From Teredinibacter turnerae (lineage in GTDB: Bacteria; Pseudomonadota; Gammaproteobacteria; Pseudomonadales; Cellvibrionaceae): DNA of 64,000 nt. The stretch lies in contig NZ_CP149817.1 in assembly GCF_037935975.1 (NCBI RefSeq), positions 2,976,001 to 3,040,000 of the forward strand. The letters are read 5' to 3'. Positions within the stretch are counted from its first letter, which is position 1. Each line of letters starts with the position of its first letter. Both the position numbers and the translations under genes were made by a program. The notes under the pieces are model-generated. The model was not told where the DNA came from. It made no database searches and worked only from the letters and a program-made list of their open reading frames with translations. Of this stretch, positions 7,594 to 16,404 are shown one piece after another.

Positions 7594-8394
7594 ATTTTTT
7601 TGCATCATTTGCCGAATTGCATTCATAGGATGTAATGATAAAGCTATTGTTGCCCCCGCCGGAACCTTTAAGTCTGGCGCTGACTCTTGGCTAGCACTTG
7701 TTACCGCGCGTTGCGAGATGACACCGATGGCCTCGCCATTTTCATTTACTACAGGCCCACCACTTGCACCACTATTAACACCGTTATCTAAGTAAAATAT
7801 ATCAGCTTCTATAGTGATGTTTTGACTTGAGTCTTCAGCTAGGATGCGCCTGTGGTTGCCAACTACCGCTCTTTTAGTTAGTGGGCCCATCAGGTCAGCC
7901 ATATAGCCATTTTTCATTGCAGACAGGAAATCTTGCATTCCTGGAAAATCTTTTTTTGCAATAAGATCGATATTAAATGGCAAAGAAAGCTCGTCAGAAA
8001 ATCCCGAAATAAATACTTGCTGCCCCAGATTCGGTGATGTTGTCTTTGCTGGCAAATAAGCAAACACCTCATCCTGTTTTTCCTTTGGAGCAAGTGCAGC
8101 AATATCGAGCTGTATAATTTCAGTAAACGCTTCGCACTGGATACTTAAACTACAAAAAGAAACTCTATATTCAAGTACAGGGCGACCTGCAAACTTGACA
8201 AATATCTTTGCATTAGGATCAGAATAATCTTCAAGCCTTATTGGTACTCTTCCAGTTACAACATGAGCCGCTGTAAGGACTTCACCATCAGGTGTAAATG
8301 TAAAGCAAGTACCTTCACTAATAATTTCATCATCAAGCACTACCGTAACGTAACCGCAGCACTTTTGAATATTCTCATATATTTTTTGATACAT
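7588..8394 (-). CDS. Leaderless trypsin-like serine protease (cassette gene)
   Basis: 268-aa S1-type protease. The triad is visible as His in LTAAHVVTG, Asp in QLDIAAL and Ser in NSGASGGPVV. There is no signal peptide, PDZ domain or membrane anchor, so it probably works in the cytoplasm. An ATG at 8421 lies at the cassette junction: its last base is the G of a GTTATGC crossover sequence at 8413-8419, so that start would depend on the neighbouring sequence. The internal ATG at 8394 (MYQKIYENIQKCC) lies wholly inside the cassette and is preferred. It is the outermost cassette on the right side of the array, and its biological target is unknown. Confidence 0.85.
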   Translation of the reverse strand: MYQKIYENIQKCCGYVTVVLDDEIISEGTCFTFTPDGEVLTAAHVVTGRVPIRLEDYSDPNAKIFVKFAGRPVLEYRVSFCSLSIQCEAFTEIIQLDIAALAPKEKQDEVFAYLPAKTTSPNLGQQVFISGFSDELSLPFNIDLIAKKDFPGMQDFLSAMKNGYMADLMGPLTKRAVVGNHRRILAEDSSQNITIEADIFYLDNGVNSGASGGPVVNENGEAIGVISQRAVTSASQESAPDLKVPAGATIALSLHPMNAIRQMMQKNA

Positions 8395-8412
8395 ATGCGC
8401 TTCTACGCCTGT

Positions 8413-8419
8413 GCATAAC
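8413..8419 (-). other. Terminal crossover (R'-type) core at the right end of the array
   Basis: The heptamer GTTATGC on the minus strand marks the 5' border of the protease cassette. No second attC arm lies to its right. In an integron this is where attI would join, but no integrase gene is visible between here and 17000. Confidence 0.5.
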
Positions 8420-8421
8420 AT

Positions 8422-9006
8422 TTTATTCTACGTCCCAAGCACAGCTTTCAAAACGTCGATTCCAAAAACTCGTCGGGAGGCCAATATATCTTAAGTCCGC
8501 CAATCTCGCTGTTCGCGCGCAGCACTTGCCCATAAACGACTCACAGCAGGGTAACACCCTAAACTATCCAGACAAAACTGTGCATACGCCTCTTTCCAAA
8601 GCTACTATTGGAAAAATACCCCACCAATCCAATTTTCCAGCGGAAGCAAATATCCGACCAATACAATCTAAAGTTTCCACTAAAAATCGAGCATTAATCG
8701 CGATTTAGTATCATTTTGTGGCGTTTTACTGAGGCTGGTGCTCAATGTTTAGCCCGTTTGGTAGGACTATGCGCCAAACCACGTGCCGAGAAAATTAACA
8801 TACGGAAGAAGCATTTGCGGTGCTAGCCCTTCACGACAGTTGCGCTTCGCACTATACGCGGAGTAAACACACCACCTTATGATATTTACCAACCTGCTTC
8901 AGAACAGGTTGGAGACATTGACCTAAGACGGGCACCCAAAAGCCAATGTTACATGTCACCCGCCAAGGGCCAGCTCTACCAAAAGCCAATACTCAACTGG
9001 AACAAG
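8422..9006. other. Gene-free stretch right of the cassette array
   Basis: 585 bp with no convincing coding region and no recognisable attI or integrase remnant. The only clear structure is a perfect 8-bp inverted repeat, CCAACCTG/CAGGTTGG at 8889-8896 and 8905-8912. It has no T-tract on either side, so I do not call it a terminator. Confidence 0.5.
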
Positions 9007-9561
9007 CTACTGGTTTAGCTTTTTTACCACCTTAGCCGGGTTTCCAACGGCTAGCGAGTCTGCGGGTATGTCTTTGACGACTACAGAGCCAGCGCCGATA
9101 ACTGCCCTATCGCCAATGGTCACGCCTGGGCAAATCGTTGAGTGGCCGCCAATCCAGCATTCTTCACCTATAGTCACAGGTGCGCAGTCCTCCCATTCGC
9201 GGCGCTCCGTCACTTCAACAGGGTGCCTGTTGGTATAGATATGTACCCCAGGAGCAATGAGCGTTTTTTTCCCGATGGTGACTGTTGATCCATCTAAAAT
9301 CACCGCTCCAAAATTGATAAATACCCCTTCCGCAGCATGAATATTTTCACCGTAATCGCAATAAAACGGCGGCTCCAAGTGCAGATCTTTTGCCGAATTA
9401 GGGCAAAGCTCTTGTTTAACCGCTTTAAAATTTTCGGTGTAATATTCGGTCACGTTTAATTTATGGAGAATACGCTTTACGCGCGTTCTAATTTGCAACA
9501 TTTCCTCACAGTGGGCATCGTATGGCTCACCCGCCACCATTTTTTCTAATTCGCTTTTCAT
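9007..9561 (-). CDS. Sugar O-acetyltransferase (maltose/galactoside acetyltransferase type)
   Basis: 184 aa. It begins with the family's Mac domain (KSELEKMVAGEPYDAHCEEM) and continues into a left-handed beta-helix built from hexapeptide repeats (VTIGKKTLIAPGVHIYTN, VTIGEECWIGGHSTICPG, VTIGDRAVIGAGSVVVKD). The acceptor-site His is in the YTNRHPV segment. Enzymes of this group transfer acetyl from acetyl-CoA to the 6-hydroxyl of sugars in the cytoplasm. I start at the ATG at 9561, where the Mac domain begins and an AGG lies upstream, not at the longer frame opening at 9639. Confidence 0.93.
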   Translation of the reverse strand: MKSELEKMVAGEPYDAHCEEMLQIRTRVKRILHKLNVTEYYTENFKAVKQELCPNSAKDLHLEPPFYCDYGENIHAAEGVFINFGAVILDGSTVTIGKKTLIAPGVHIYTNRHPVEVTERREWEDCAPVTIGEECWIGGHSTICPGVTIGDRAVIGAGSVVVKDIPADSLAVGNPAKVVKKLNQ

Positions 9562-9756
9562 AGAACCTGACTTCGTAAAATTTTTGTTTGATAAACATAT
9601 TCGATTGTTGACTGCACCGCTTTTTACGTGCGCCGACAAAAATCAAAAAATATATTGCATACTGACAACACGCATTCGTGGCTCAATACCAAATATAGCG
9701 TACATCTGGAGACAACAAAGGGCGCACTACCGTTCCACCATTAATCTATTTTGGCG

Positions 9757-10488
9757 CTACAGGTTCTGCACATAGCCACTCCAGTTACCACTTGTTTTGC
9801 TCGCCATAACAAGTGCTTCAGCAGACTCATCGGCTTCAGCCAATAGCTGCCCGTTATACCATATGGCGCTTCTACCCGCTGCGTCGTACCCGCCTGTTCG
9901 ACCGGTGTAATTGGCAATGGCAAGCAACATACTTTGATTTTTTGACTGTTCAGCCCAAACTCTTGCGTCTGCTGTATATCCGCCTTTAGAAACCAATACG
10001 CCAGCCGCGTAGACACTAGCGCGCGCCTCGCCGCAGAGCACATAATGCGCATGTTCGCATGTGTCTGCGCAAATAGCATTAAAAACTCGCTGACCTGCAC
10101 AAGTCACGACGCATGTATCCTCCCCTCGTATAAAATAGGTATTCTCATCGCCATGCAAGTTCATTTTTGCGTATATCTCATCGCGACCATCCGGAACGAA
10201 GATGACAGCCGCGATGTGAACAAACCCATTCAAATTTAGCGGCATACCAACAGAGATACACATCTCGTGTTTTTTCGCTAATTGTGAAAACACGTTCAAT
10301 TGATTGTCATTTTTTTGAAGAGCAAGGGAACTCGCGATTTTAAGTTCGTAGCCGGTGAGCGAAAGCTCAGGGAACAATAAGTAATCGACCGACTGTTTAG
10401 CCGCAGATGAAATGAAACGCATGTGATTTTCTATGCTCCCCTTGATCTCGCCGTTTGGGGAGCGAATTTGAGCAACTGCAATTTTCAT
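9757..10488 (-). CDS. Carbon-nitrogen hydrolase (nitrilase superfamily)
   Basis: 243-aa cytoplasmic amidase-type enzyme. The Glu-Lys-Cys triad is visible: Glu in FPELSLTGYE, Lys in YAKMNLHGDE and Cys in NAICADTCEH. The substrate is not predictable; the superfamily hydrolyses amides, ureides or nitriles. It lies alone between the acetyltransferase and a broken acetyltransferase fragment, with no operon partner. Confidence 0.92.
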   Translation of the reverse strand: MKIAVAQIRSPNGEIKGSIENHMRFISSAAKQSVDYLLFPELSLTGYELKIASSLALQKNDNQLNVFSQLAKKHEMCISVGMPLNLNGFVHIAAVIFVPDGRDEIYAKMNLHGDENTYFIRGEDTCVVTCAGQRVFNAICADTCEHAHYVLCGEARASVYAAGVLVSKGGYTADARVWAEQSKNQSMLLAIANYTGRTGGYDAAGRSAIWYNGQLLAEADESAEALVMASKTSGNWSGYVQNL

Positions 10489-10515
10489 AGTGTGTTTACA
10501 AAAGTTACTACCTGT

Positions 10516-10740
10516 TCACAAACGGAACTCAAAAAGGCAATCAGTTGAACCGAGTGCCTCCGTAGTCCCCTTCGATAAAAATCCAGTTTTTTGCAATAAC
10601 CGTATTGAGCGTGAATTGGTTTGGCTGGTGACCGCCCACACACGATTCAAATTACACCTTGCCTTTTCCGCAGCCAACGCGGCCCTTGCCGCTTCAGTCG
10701 CATACCCCATGCCAGTGTACTCAGGCAGGAACGAGCCTCA
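10516..10740 (-). pseudogene. Truncated GNAT acetyltransferase (C-terminal half only)
   Basis: The frame encodes LPEYTGMGYATEAARAAL followed by NSRSIRLLQKTGF, which are the acetyl-CoA-binding and C-terminal motifs of RimJ/RimL-type GNAT enzymes. The first 90-100 residues expected for the family are absent: the frame is closed by TGA just upstream and the DUF1059 gene begins soon after. This is best read as a 5'-deleted remnant. A short translated fragment from the internal ATG at 10710 is possible but would lack the substrate half of the fold. Confidence 0.75.
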
Positions 10741-10756
10741 ATAGCTTTTGAAGCAC

Positions 10757-10984
10757 TTACAATGCCTCGAACTCTGCCTTTTTACCCTGGTACCAAGCCT
10801 CCATATCTTCAGGCGACTTCATTAAGTCCCGCATTGCTTCCATCGCCTTCAGATGTGCGGTATCCTTTTGTTGCATCATTTCCATTCCATGCCGCTTGCT
10901 CTGCGCCTCTATCTCTTCAAACGTATCTCCTTTAAATTCCAGGTCGCATGCTCCGCCAAGATCCGAACATTTCATGCTTTTCAC
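10757..10984 (-). CDS. DUF1059 family small protein
   Basis: 75 aa. The family signature is complete at the N-terminus: KSMKCSDLGGACDLEFKGDT, with two cysteines 7 apart, then a helix ending in KRHGMEMM. Function is unknown. The C-terminal 25 residues are a charged helical extension. A TAAAGGAGAT-type ribosome site precedes the ATG. No partner gene is evident. Confidence 0.88.
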   Translation of the reverse strand: MKSMKCSDLGGACDLEFKGDTFEEIEAQSKRHGMEMMQQKDTAHLKAMEAMRDLMKSPEDMEAWYQGKKAEFEAL

Positions 10985-11205
10985 GATCTTTATCTCCTTT
11001 GCTTGTCAGAATTTATAAAGGGCCAGCTTACAGCCCCTGAAATGATAGCTCTCATTCTAAGGTTGACTTGCCGAAATCTCATGAATCCAACGCCTCTACC
11101 CCACCCTAAAACCTTATCTAACCCATACATGTCCCATTTAAATCAAGATATTTAGGGTGATCGATATAACATGAGCTCCATCAGCCTCGTTCGGAAAAAA
11201 CACTC

Positions 11206-11943
11206 CTATAAATCAGCCACCAGGATACGATACCCCAAATCAACTTCAGTTTGGCTTAGCAACGCGGAATATTTCGCCGACCACGCTCCAGATAGTAACT
11301 CGGCTCGCAATCTTTTCAACCCGCTATCAAGGTATTTAATTTTAGTGAATGTAGAGATGCAGGCCCTAACGGCTGGCTGTAAGTAAGCTTCCGGCCGCTG
11401 CCAGAAACAACCAAGGAATCCATCGCGGCAATCGTGCGGAATGAGCAGTGGGTTAACTGTTAGCTGGGTAAAGCACTGCTTAATCTCATCAATTAATGGA
11501 AAGTGCTGCCGATCGTAATCCAATATCTCCGGAAAATAATCATCAGTTAACCAAAAAGGTGCGAGATCTGGCATCCAGGTAACCGCAATAAACCGCCGCT
11601 GTGTCACCCGTTGAATTTCCTCGAAGGCTCGATCTCTGTTTTGCCAGTGATGCATGGACAACACCGTCATCGCGTGCGTAAACGCGTTATCGGGAAACGG
11701 TAGACTGTCGGCCCTGCCACAAACGGCAGGGTGAGACGCTTCAGGCCTCTGGTTTATCATCACCTGAGATGGCTCCAGCGCAATGAGCGGGATATTTTCC
11801 GGTTCATAAGATCCAGAACCTGCACCAATATTTAAAATGCTATCTGCGCCCTGAAGCTGAGCGGCGATCTGGGCATAGATCTTAGGGTCTGTACAGCGCT
11901 TGGTGCTATAGCCTCTCCCTATTCCATCGTACAATTCTTTCAT
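11206..11943 (-). CDS. Class I SAM-dependent methyltransferase
   Basis: About 245 aa. The SAM-binding loop is ILNIGAGSGSYEP with the acidic strand end IALEPS, and the post-motif region is TVLSMHHWQNRDRAFEE, as in the Methyltransf_11/UbiE-like group. The frame extends upstream to a GTG at 12045 that overlaps the stop of the preceding gene, but those 34 residues are a low-complexity Ser/Gly/Asp stretch. The ATG at 11943 with GGGG upstream is preferred. It is probably cotranscribed with the monooxygenase gene just before it. The substrate is unknown. Confidence 0.85.
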   Translation of the reverse strand: MKELYDGIGRGYSTKRCTDPKIYAQIAAQLQGADSILNIGAGSGSYEPENIPLIALEPSQVMINQRPEASHPAVCGRADSLPFPDNAFTHAMTVLSMHHWQNRDRAFEEIQRVTQRRFIAVTWMPDLAPFWLTDDYFPEILDYDRQHFPLIDEIKQCFTQLTVNPLLIPHDCRDGFLGCFWQRPEAYLQPAVRACISTFTKIKYLDSGLKRLRAELLSGAWSAKYSALLSQTEVDLGYRILVADL

Positions 11944-12044
11944 ATCTGCCCCGCAAGATATCCCTCTTTCTGTACTGCTTCCGTCACCTGCGCTGTTACG
12001 CACCGATTTCACCGAACTACCATCAGCAGATACCGGAGACCCCA

Positions 12045-12335
12045 CTAAACGCCGGAAATTTCGTAATTGCGCACCACGTTCCTGGTAACTTTACCCCAGG
12101 TTGACTCCGCTACACGCCGCTGATGAAACTCAAACGCTGATTTGTTGCTAAATTCCTCGTATACCCTGTACCGGCAGGGTTCACCCTCGACTTCGGACAC
12201 TTCGAATTTTAAACAGCCCTCCTCCTGCCTGGTGAGCGCAATATGTACTGCCAGCTCTCGTAAAACCAGCGCCAGGTCAGAAGACGGAATATCGATAAAC
12301 CCTCTCAAAACGACTTTTTCAGTATTTGAGACCAT
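12045..12335 (-). CDS. Antibiotic biosynthesis monooxygenase (ABM) domain protein
   Basis: 96 aa, a single ABM ferredoxin-like domain of the quinol-monooxygenase type. Typical segments are LRELAVHIALTRQEEGCLKF, YRVYEEFSNKSAFEFHQ and a C-terminal arm. Such proteins act as small cofactor-independent oxygenases or as detoxifiers of quinols and aldehydes. I start at the ATG at 12335, which has GAGGA 7 bp upstream; the longer frame to 12389 lacks such a site. It is followed directly by a methyltransferase gene, a likely two-gene operon. Confidence 0.85.
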   Translation of the reverse strand: MVSNTEKVVLRGFIDIPSSDLALVLRELAVHIALTRQEEGCLKFEVSEVEGEPCRYRVYEEFSNKSAFEFHQRRVAESTWGKVTRNVVRNYEISGV

Positions 12336-12605
12336 AGCTTTTCCTCGAGTCTGGAGCCATGCGTACACTCGGCCGCGCGCAGCCTGCAACGCGAGCTAAT
12401 TAACAACATGACCTGTTCTGAAGAGCAAGTGCCGTATCGCCTAGTATACGCCGCTTCAGTGACAAGCAGGGAAATGCGGGGCAAAGCGCCATGTTGAATG
12501 GCTGCGGACAGCCACAGCCAGAGAGTAGCGGAGAGTCAGGAACCGGACAAGTTTCACAGGGTACGCCTTGATAACGTGCCCCGCAGCAGGGTGCGGCTAA
12601 TTGGT

Positions 12606-14867
12606 TTATTTAACGTCGTTGGACAAAAACATGGTTTGCAGAGATACGGGATCCAGCACCCGAATATTCGTGATGTTATCCGATCCGCCGGTGAAATAAA
12701 CAAATCCATTGTCAAAATCGTATTCCGCATAGCCATTTGCGGGTGACGAACTGTCATTTGCCGGGGATATCCGCTCATAAGAAGATTCGTCCACACTAAT
12801 TGTAATCGGATAGAAACTGTCTGGAGCGACTGTGCCGAGCATATGAACTGTTTGCGTAGCTGGGTCAAAATTCAAGTCTTTTATCAACGCGCTTTTAATT
12901 CCGCGTGTCGCAGACTGAGAATTCAAAGTACGTTTACCAGTTTGAATGTCTACCCATATCAGGCTTTCATTATCGCTCGCCTGTAGCACCAGTAGACGAT
13001 CGCTATCCACCGCAATAATATCGTAGATATTTGCTGCGAAATCCACGTCAGACACAATCGTGTTGTCCGAAATTAGTTTTCTGTCGCCTGTAACAGGGTG
13101 CACTGAGTAAATTGAACGAGACAGACTGTCCCCGACATACAACAGACTTCCATCCGCATTAGCGGTGACCGCATTTGGCCAGCCAACACTAATGTCCTTT
13201 CCGTCATCAGAGCTGGCGATTACGCTAATCTCTGCATCCTGCGGATTTTTTAGGCTATAGCGATAGATTTTTTTACCGTCTCTGTCCAGTAAAATCAGAG
13301 TGTCCCCGTCGTCGATAAAGGTATCACCTTGGTAGCTGGAGGTTGCCTCGGGTGGCGTTGGTAACTGGGTTCGACTGCCATCGGTAATATCTACCGCCAC
13401 CATAGACTTGCTGTCACCGAGTATAAAACGATTCCGCTTGGTATCCATCGCGAACAAGCAACAGTTATCAGGCAGAGAATCCGTTTCGGTCGAGGGAAAG
13501 CCGGTTTCCTGGTCGGAGGCACGCGTGATTACGATTTCATCTGCCTCATACTCCCAGTTGCCGCTCGCATCTTTAACTTGTAAAACAACGGTTGCTGTTG
13601 TCTCAGCCAACCGCAGTTGACTGGTCCACTCAGTCCTCTCTTCGTTCGGCCACATAAATTGCGTGTCTGAACGCCCTAACTGGTCCACCACAAAAAGTTT
13701 CACTTGACTGATGCCAAAATCATCAGCAACTCGCACACGCACTGGGTTAAGCAAAGAGCTGGTGAGACTGACACGCGGAGGAAAAAGAATCTCTCCGGTA
13801 GGTGCGTCCCAGTCCGGCGCTGTCGTTGCAGTAAACTGCGCTTCTACGCCACCAATATTCACAGTAACTGTGGCGGCGGTATCTGGCAGATCAGCCGCCA
13901 GCACCTGAACATACACAGTATCCCCCGGCCCAATCGTACCAGGCTGATCGGTGAAATCTGCACTGCTTCCTATCCTATAACGGCCGTTCGTTACAGTAAT
14001 CCCCGTACTGACTTCCAGCCCATGCATCACAGCTGGAGGCGACGTTTTCCACGCCCCCATTGAAGCAAAAATCGATTCAATAAAGCTGAAGGCGTCCGGC
14101 TGGGTTCTGGGTGCGCGAGTTTTAACACTAAACGGCGTTGAGTAACCCCCAACTGAAACGCTTGCGGTTGTATTAGATTCAAATTGCGTGGATGTAGTAA
14201 GGCGTAAAACCAGCTTATCGCCATTCTTGATGGTGCCGGCAGAGCTTACAAAGTCACTATCGTTAATCGAGTAAGCGCCACCGGTGATACTGATAACTGC
14301 TGCAGCTTCTATCCCCTGAATAGTCACCGCATTTGATACCTGATCAGTATTCGGGTCTGCATCGGTCAGTTCGCCAAAAGTAAACGACTCGGGCTCGAGA
14401 TCGGGTGCTCGAGTAACAATATGAAAAGTTTTTTCAGTATCGCCAACGGTTATTTTCACTTCCACTGTTTCGCCGAAAGCGCCCGCAGTCGCACGCAATT
14501 TTAAACGTTTACCCGTGGTAATTGTGGCCGGAGAGCTCGTGTAGACTGCACCTTCAATGCTGAACTCACCGCCCTGGATCGTGACGTCAACGGAGACGTT
14601 GATACCGCTGATCTCCACAGACTCGGATTCAACCACGGCGGCAGGCTCAACCCCGCTTATGGCGGTAAAACTGAATTCAGCAGGCGTTTTGTCTTCCACT
14701 ACAGGAGGCTGAGAAGGCGTTGCGCTCGGGACCACGGTCGGAACAGACGTGGGGGCGTTAGGCCCGCCGCCTGAGCTATCACTTCCACCACCGCCACACG
14801 CAGCCAATACAACAATAGCAAAACCAATTACTCCGCGGGAAACAGAGGGTGGGCACCTATTACTCAT
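12606..14867 (-). CDS. Lipoprotein with three tandem beta domains and a C-terminal propeller-like region
   Basis: 753 aa, probably exported and lipidated: hydrophobic leader, then the lipobox LAAC with Cys at residue 24, then a Gly/Ser and Pro/Thr-rich linker. Three homologous repeats of about 93 aa follow (roughly 63-155, 160-252, 256-350). Each has a GGxYxI-type strand, a TI-x-x-GD turn and a closing T-x-AP. The last 300 residues resemble an NHL/SMP-30-type propeller (for example DGSLLYVGDSLSRSIYSV). No catalytic motif is evident. I chose the ATG at 14867, which places a GGAG 9 bp upstream; the frame opens at 14897. It is monocistronic. Its role in surface binding is inferred only. Confidence 0.75.
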   Translation of the reverse strand: MSNRCPPSVSRGVIGFAIVVLAACGGGGSDSSGGGPNAPTSVPTVVPSATPSQPPVVEDKTPAEFSFTAISGVEPAAVVESESVEISGINVSVDVTIQGGEFSIEGAVYTSSPATITTGKRLKLRATAGAFGETVEVKITVGDTEKTFHIVTRAPDLEPESFTFGELTDADPNTDQVSNAVTIQGIEAAAVISITGGAYSINDSDFVSSAGTIKNGDKLVLRLTTSTQFESNTTASVSVGGYSTPFSVKTRAPRTQPDAFSFIESIFASMGAWKTSPPAVMHGLEVSTGITVTNGRYRIGSSADFTDQPGTIGPGDTVYVQVLAADLPDTAATVTVNIGGVEAQFTATTAPDWDAPTGEILFPPRVSLTSSLLNPVRVRVADDFGISQVKLFVVDQLGRSDTQFMWPNEERTEWTSQLRLAETTATVVLQVKDASGNWEYEADEIVITRASDQETGFPSTETDSLPDNCCLFAMDTKRNRFILGDSKSMVAVDITDGSRTQLPTPPEATSSYQGDTFIDDGDTLILLDRDGKKIYRYSLKNPQDAEISVIASSDDGKDISVGWPNAVTANADGSLLYVGDSLSRSIYSVHPVTGDRKLISDNTIVSDVDFAANIYDIIAVDSDRLLVLQASDNESLIWVDIQTGKRTLNSQSATRGIKSALIKDLNFDPATQTVHMLGTVAPDSFYPITISVDESSYERISPANDSSSPANGYAEYDFDNGFVYFTGGSDNITNIRVLDPVSLQTMFLSNDVK

Positions 14868-15532
14868 TTCTTTGCACTCCATCAAAAAATACTTCAATCC
14901 CGTTAAATTAACGATCTGGCTGAACGCAGTGCAAATTTCTTGACTGCAACAAGGCCAAAGGCGGGATTCTAGCGAAGAAGTGAAACTATCGGTTGCACCT
15001 GTAACAAACTTTTACGAATATCATCTCTAACCACATGTCCAGATCAAATAACGCCATTGATCATCAGCTTGCTTAAACAGCACCTAGCAAGCAACAACCG
15101 ACAGACAAGCATAAATAACATACGAACGGTTTTCTGACAGAGCTAAAGTGAAAAACACGATACCCGCAACAATCACTAGTATCTGGCTGGAAAAGATTAA
15201 GTTTACTGAAAAAGCGTGGCTGCCAACCTTAACGGGTTAATAAGTCGAAAAAGTCTCAGAAGCTAAAAGATAAAAATACGGCTAACCACTGCTTAGCATT
15301 TTCACTCGAACCTGACTCAATTTGATGAGAATTTACTGCGCTCGTACGCATACATGCGGTAGAGCCTTGATAGAAAAGTCAGCATTAACTGCAATGGCGC
15401 CTATGTTCTTGTATTAAGCGCGCAAAAGCGCCGCTAAGCTCAAACGAGAACGCAAGAATATCCTTGGCCTCCACCAAACTGGTGCTAAAAGCTTGTGATA
15501 TAGCTATATAACTGACCTAATAGGAGATTGGT
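14868..15532. other. Gene-free stretch upstream of the crystallin-like gene
   Basis: 665 bp between divergent genes. I see no coding region. It must hold both promoters. Just before 15533 an AGGAG ribosome site is clear. Confidence 0.5.
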
Positions 15533-15934
15533 ATGTTATCAAAATTTCTTTCTAACACTGGACTCGCTGCAGCGCTATTTTTTACTGCTGCCGCGCAAGC
15601 AGAATTAACCAGCCCGCAAAAGGCTACGCTCGCCACATCAATGGCATCTGGCGCACCGCTCGCAATTCTGTGGGAAAACAACGATTTCACTGGGAGAGCA
15701 GTGACGGTAAGTGACTGCCTTGATATCAACTCGCTTAGCAAAATCAATAATTTCAACGACCGAACCACGTCCATCCAACTGTTTAATGGGGCGGAAATCA
15801 CAATCTACCAACACGATAACTGGCAGGGGTCCAACCGTGTTATCACTCAAAACGTTAACACGTTGAACAATGGTCCCTACTACTTTAATGACGAAGCTTC
15901 GTCGGTAAAGTTTAACAACTGTTACCAGCCTTAG
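15533..15934 (+). CDS. Secreted beta/gamma-crystallin domain protein
   Basis: 133 aa with a Sec signal peptide ending near residue 23 (FFTAAAQA). One complete beta/gamma-crystallin domain follows, with two Greek-key motifs. Each starts at an aromatic strand (ILWENNDFTGRA and ITIYQHDNWQGS) and each ends in the calcium-site consensus (N/D)(N/D)xx(S/T)S: NDRTTS and NDEASS. Both sites are intact, so calcium binding is expected. Two Cys residues (in SDCLDI and NNCYQ) could form a disulfide in the periplasm or outside. The gene is monocistronic with AGGAG 7 bp before the ATG and a strong terminator about 100 bp downstream. Confidence 0.88.
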   Translation: MLSKFLSNTGLAAALFFTAAAQAELTSPQKATLATSMASGAPLAILWENNDFTGRAVTVSDCLDINSLSKINNFNDRTTSIQLFNGAEITIYQHDNWQGSNRVITQNVNTLNNGPYYFNDEASSVKFNNCYQP

Positions 15935-16036
15935 CGTAATAAAACGTTACATTAAAAATATATTCCGCTTTGCACTTAGCATCCAAATAAAGGAGGATAA
16001 ACCGAAGCAACGTCACAATTAAGCGCAAATTAAAAA

Positions 16037-16066
16037 AACGCCCAACATCAAAACTGGGCGTTTTCT
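16037..16066. terminator. Bidirectional rho-independent terminator
   Basis: Stem AACGCCCA (16037-16044) with TGGGCGTT (16055-16062), A-tract before and T-tract after. It serves the crystallin gene and possibly the convergent small lipoprotein gene. Confidence 0.85.
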
Positions 16067-16164
16067 TATTCCCCTGACGTGTTAAGCTCTGGCAAGCTCG
16101 GTTTAGATAGTTTCACCCCTATTCGAATCGCGCTACAACAATCATCGAGCAGACCACGCGATTT

Positions 16165-16404
16165 CTATCGCTTCTTTGCGGTGCATTTTGCAGCCACACC
16201 ACCGTGATCTCCAGTGGGATAGGACGAACAAATGTATTGCTCTCCTTCGCAAATGGCGACCCATGTGTGATTAGTCGCCCCCATTTTTGCCTCTTCGATA
16301 ACGATATCTTTAGGTAGACACCCCACTTCCGCGGCACTCATTTCTTTATAGTTAACACATGACACTAAAAATACACAAGCACCAACAAGCATCGTAGCTT
16401 TCAC
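16165..16404 (-). CDS. Small putative lipoprotein
   Basis: 79 aa. A short leader MKATMLVGACVFLVSC carries a lipobox-like LVSC (Cys 16). The mature part of about 63 aa has four cysteines and ends KCTAKKR. The composition (GCLPKD, ICEGEQYICSS) suggests disulfides in the periplasm. No family is recognised. A GGAG-type ribosome site precedes the ATG. Confidence 0.65.
   Translation of the reverse strand: MKATMLVGACVFLVSCVNYKEMSAAEVGCLPKDIVIEEAKMGATNHTWVAICEGEQYICSSYPTGDHGGVAAKCTAKKR

Noticed and set aside
8526-8708. 60-aa ORF on the plus strand beside the array, checked as a possible integrase remnant
   Set aside because: No recombinase motif, no ribosome site, composition like noncoding DNA.
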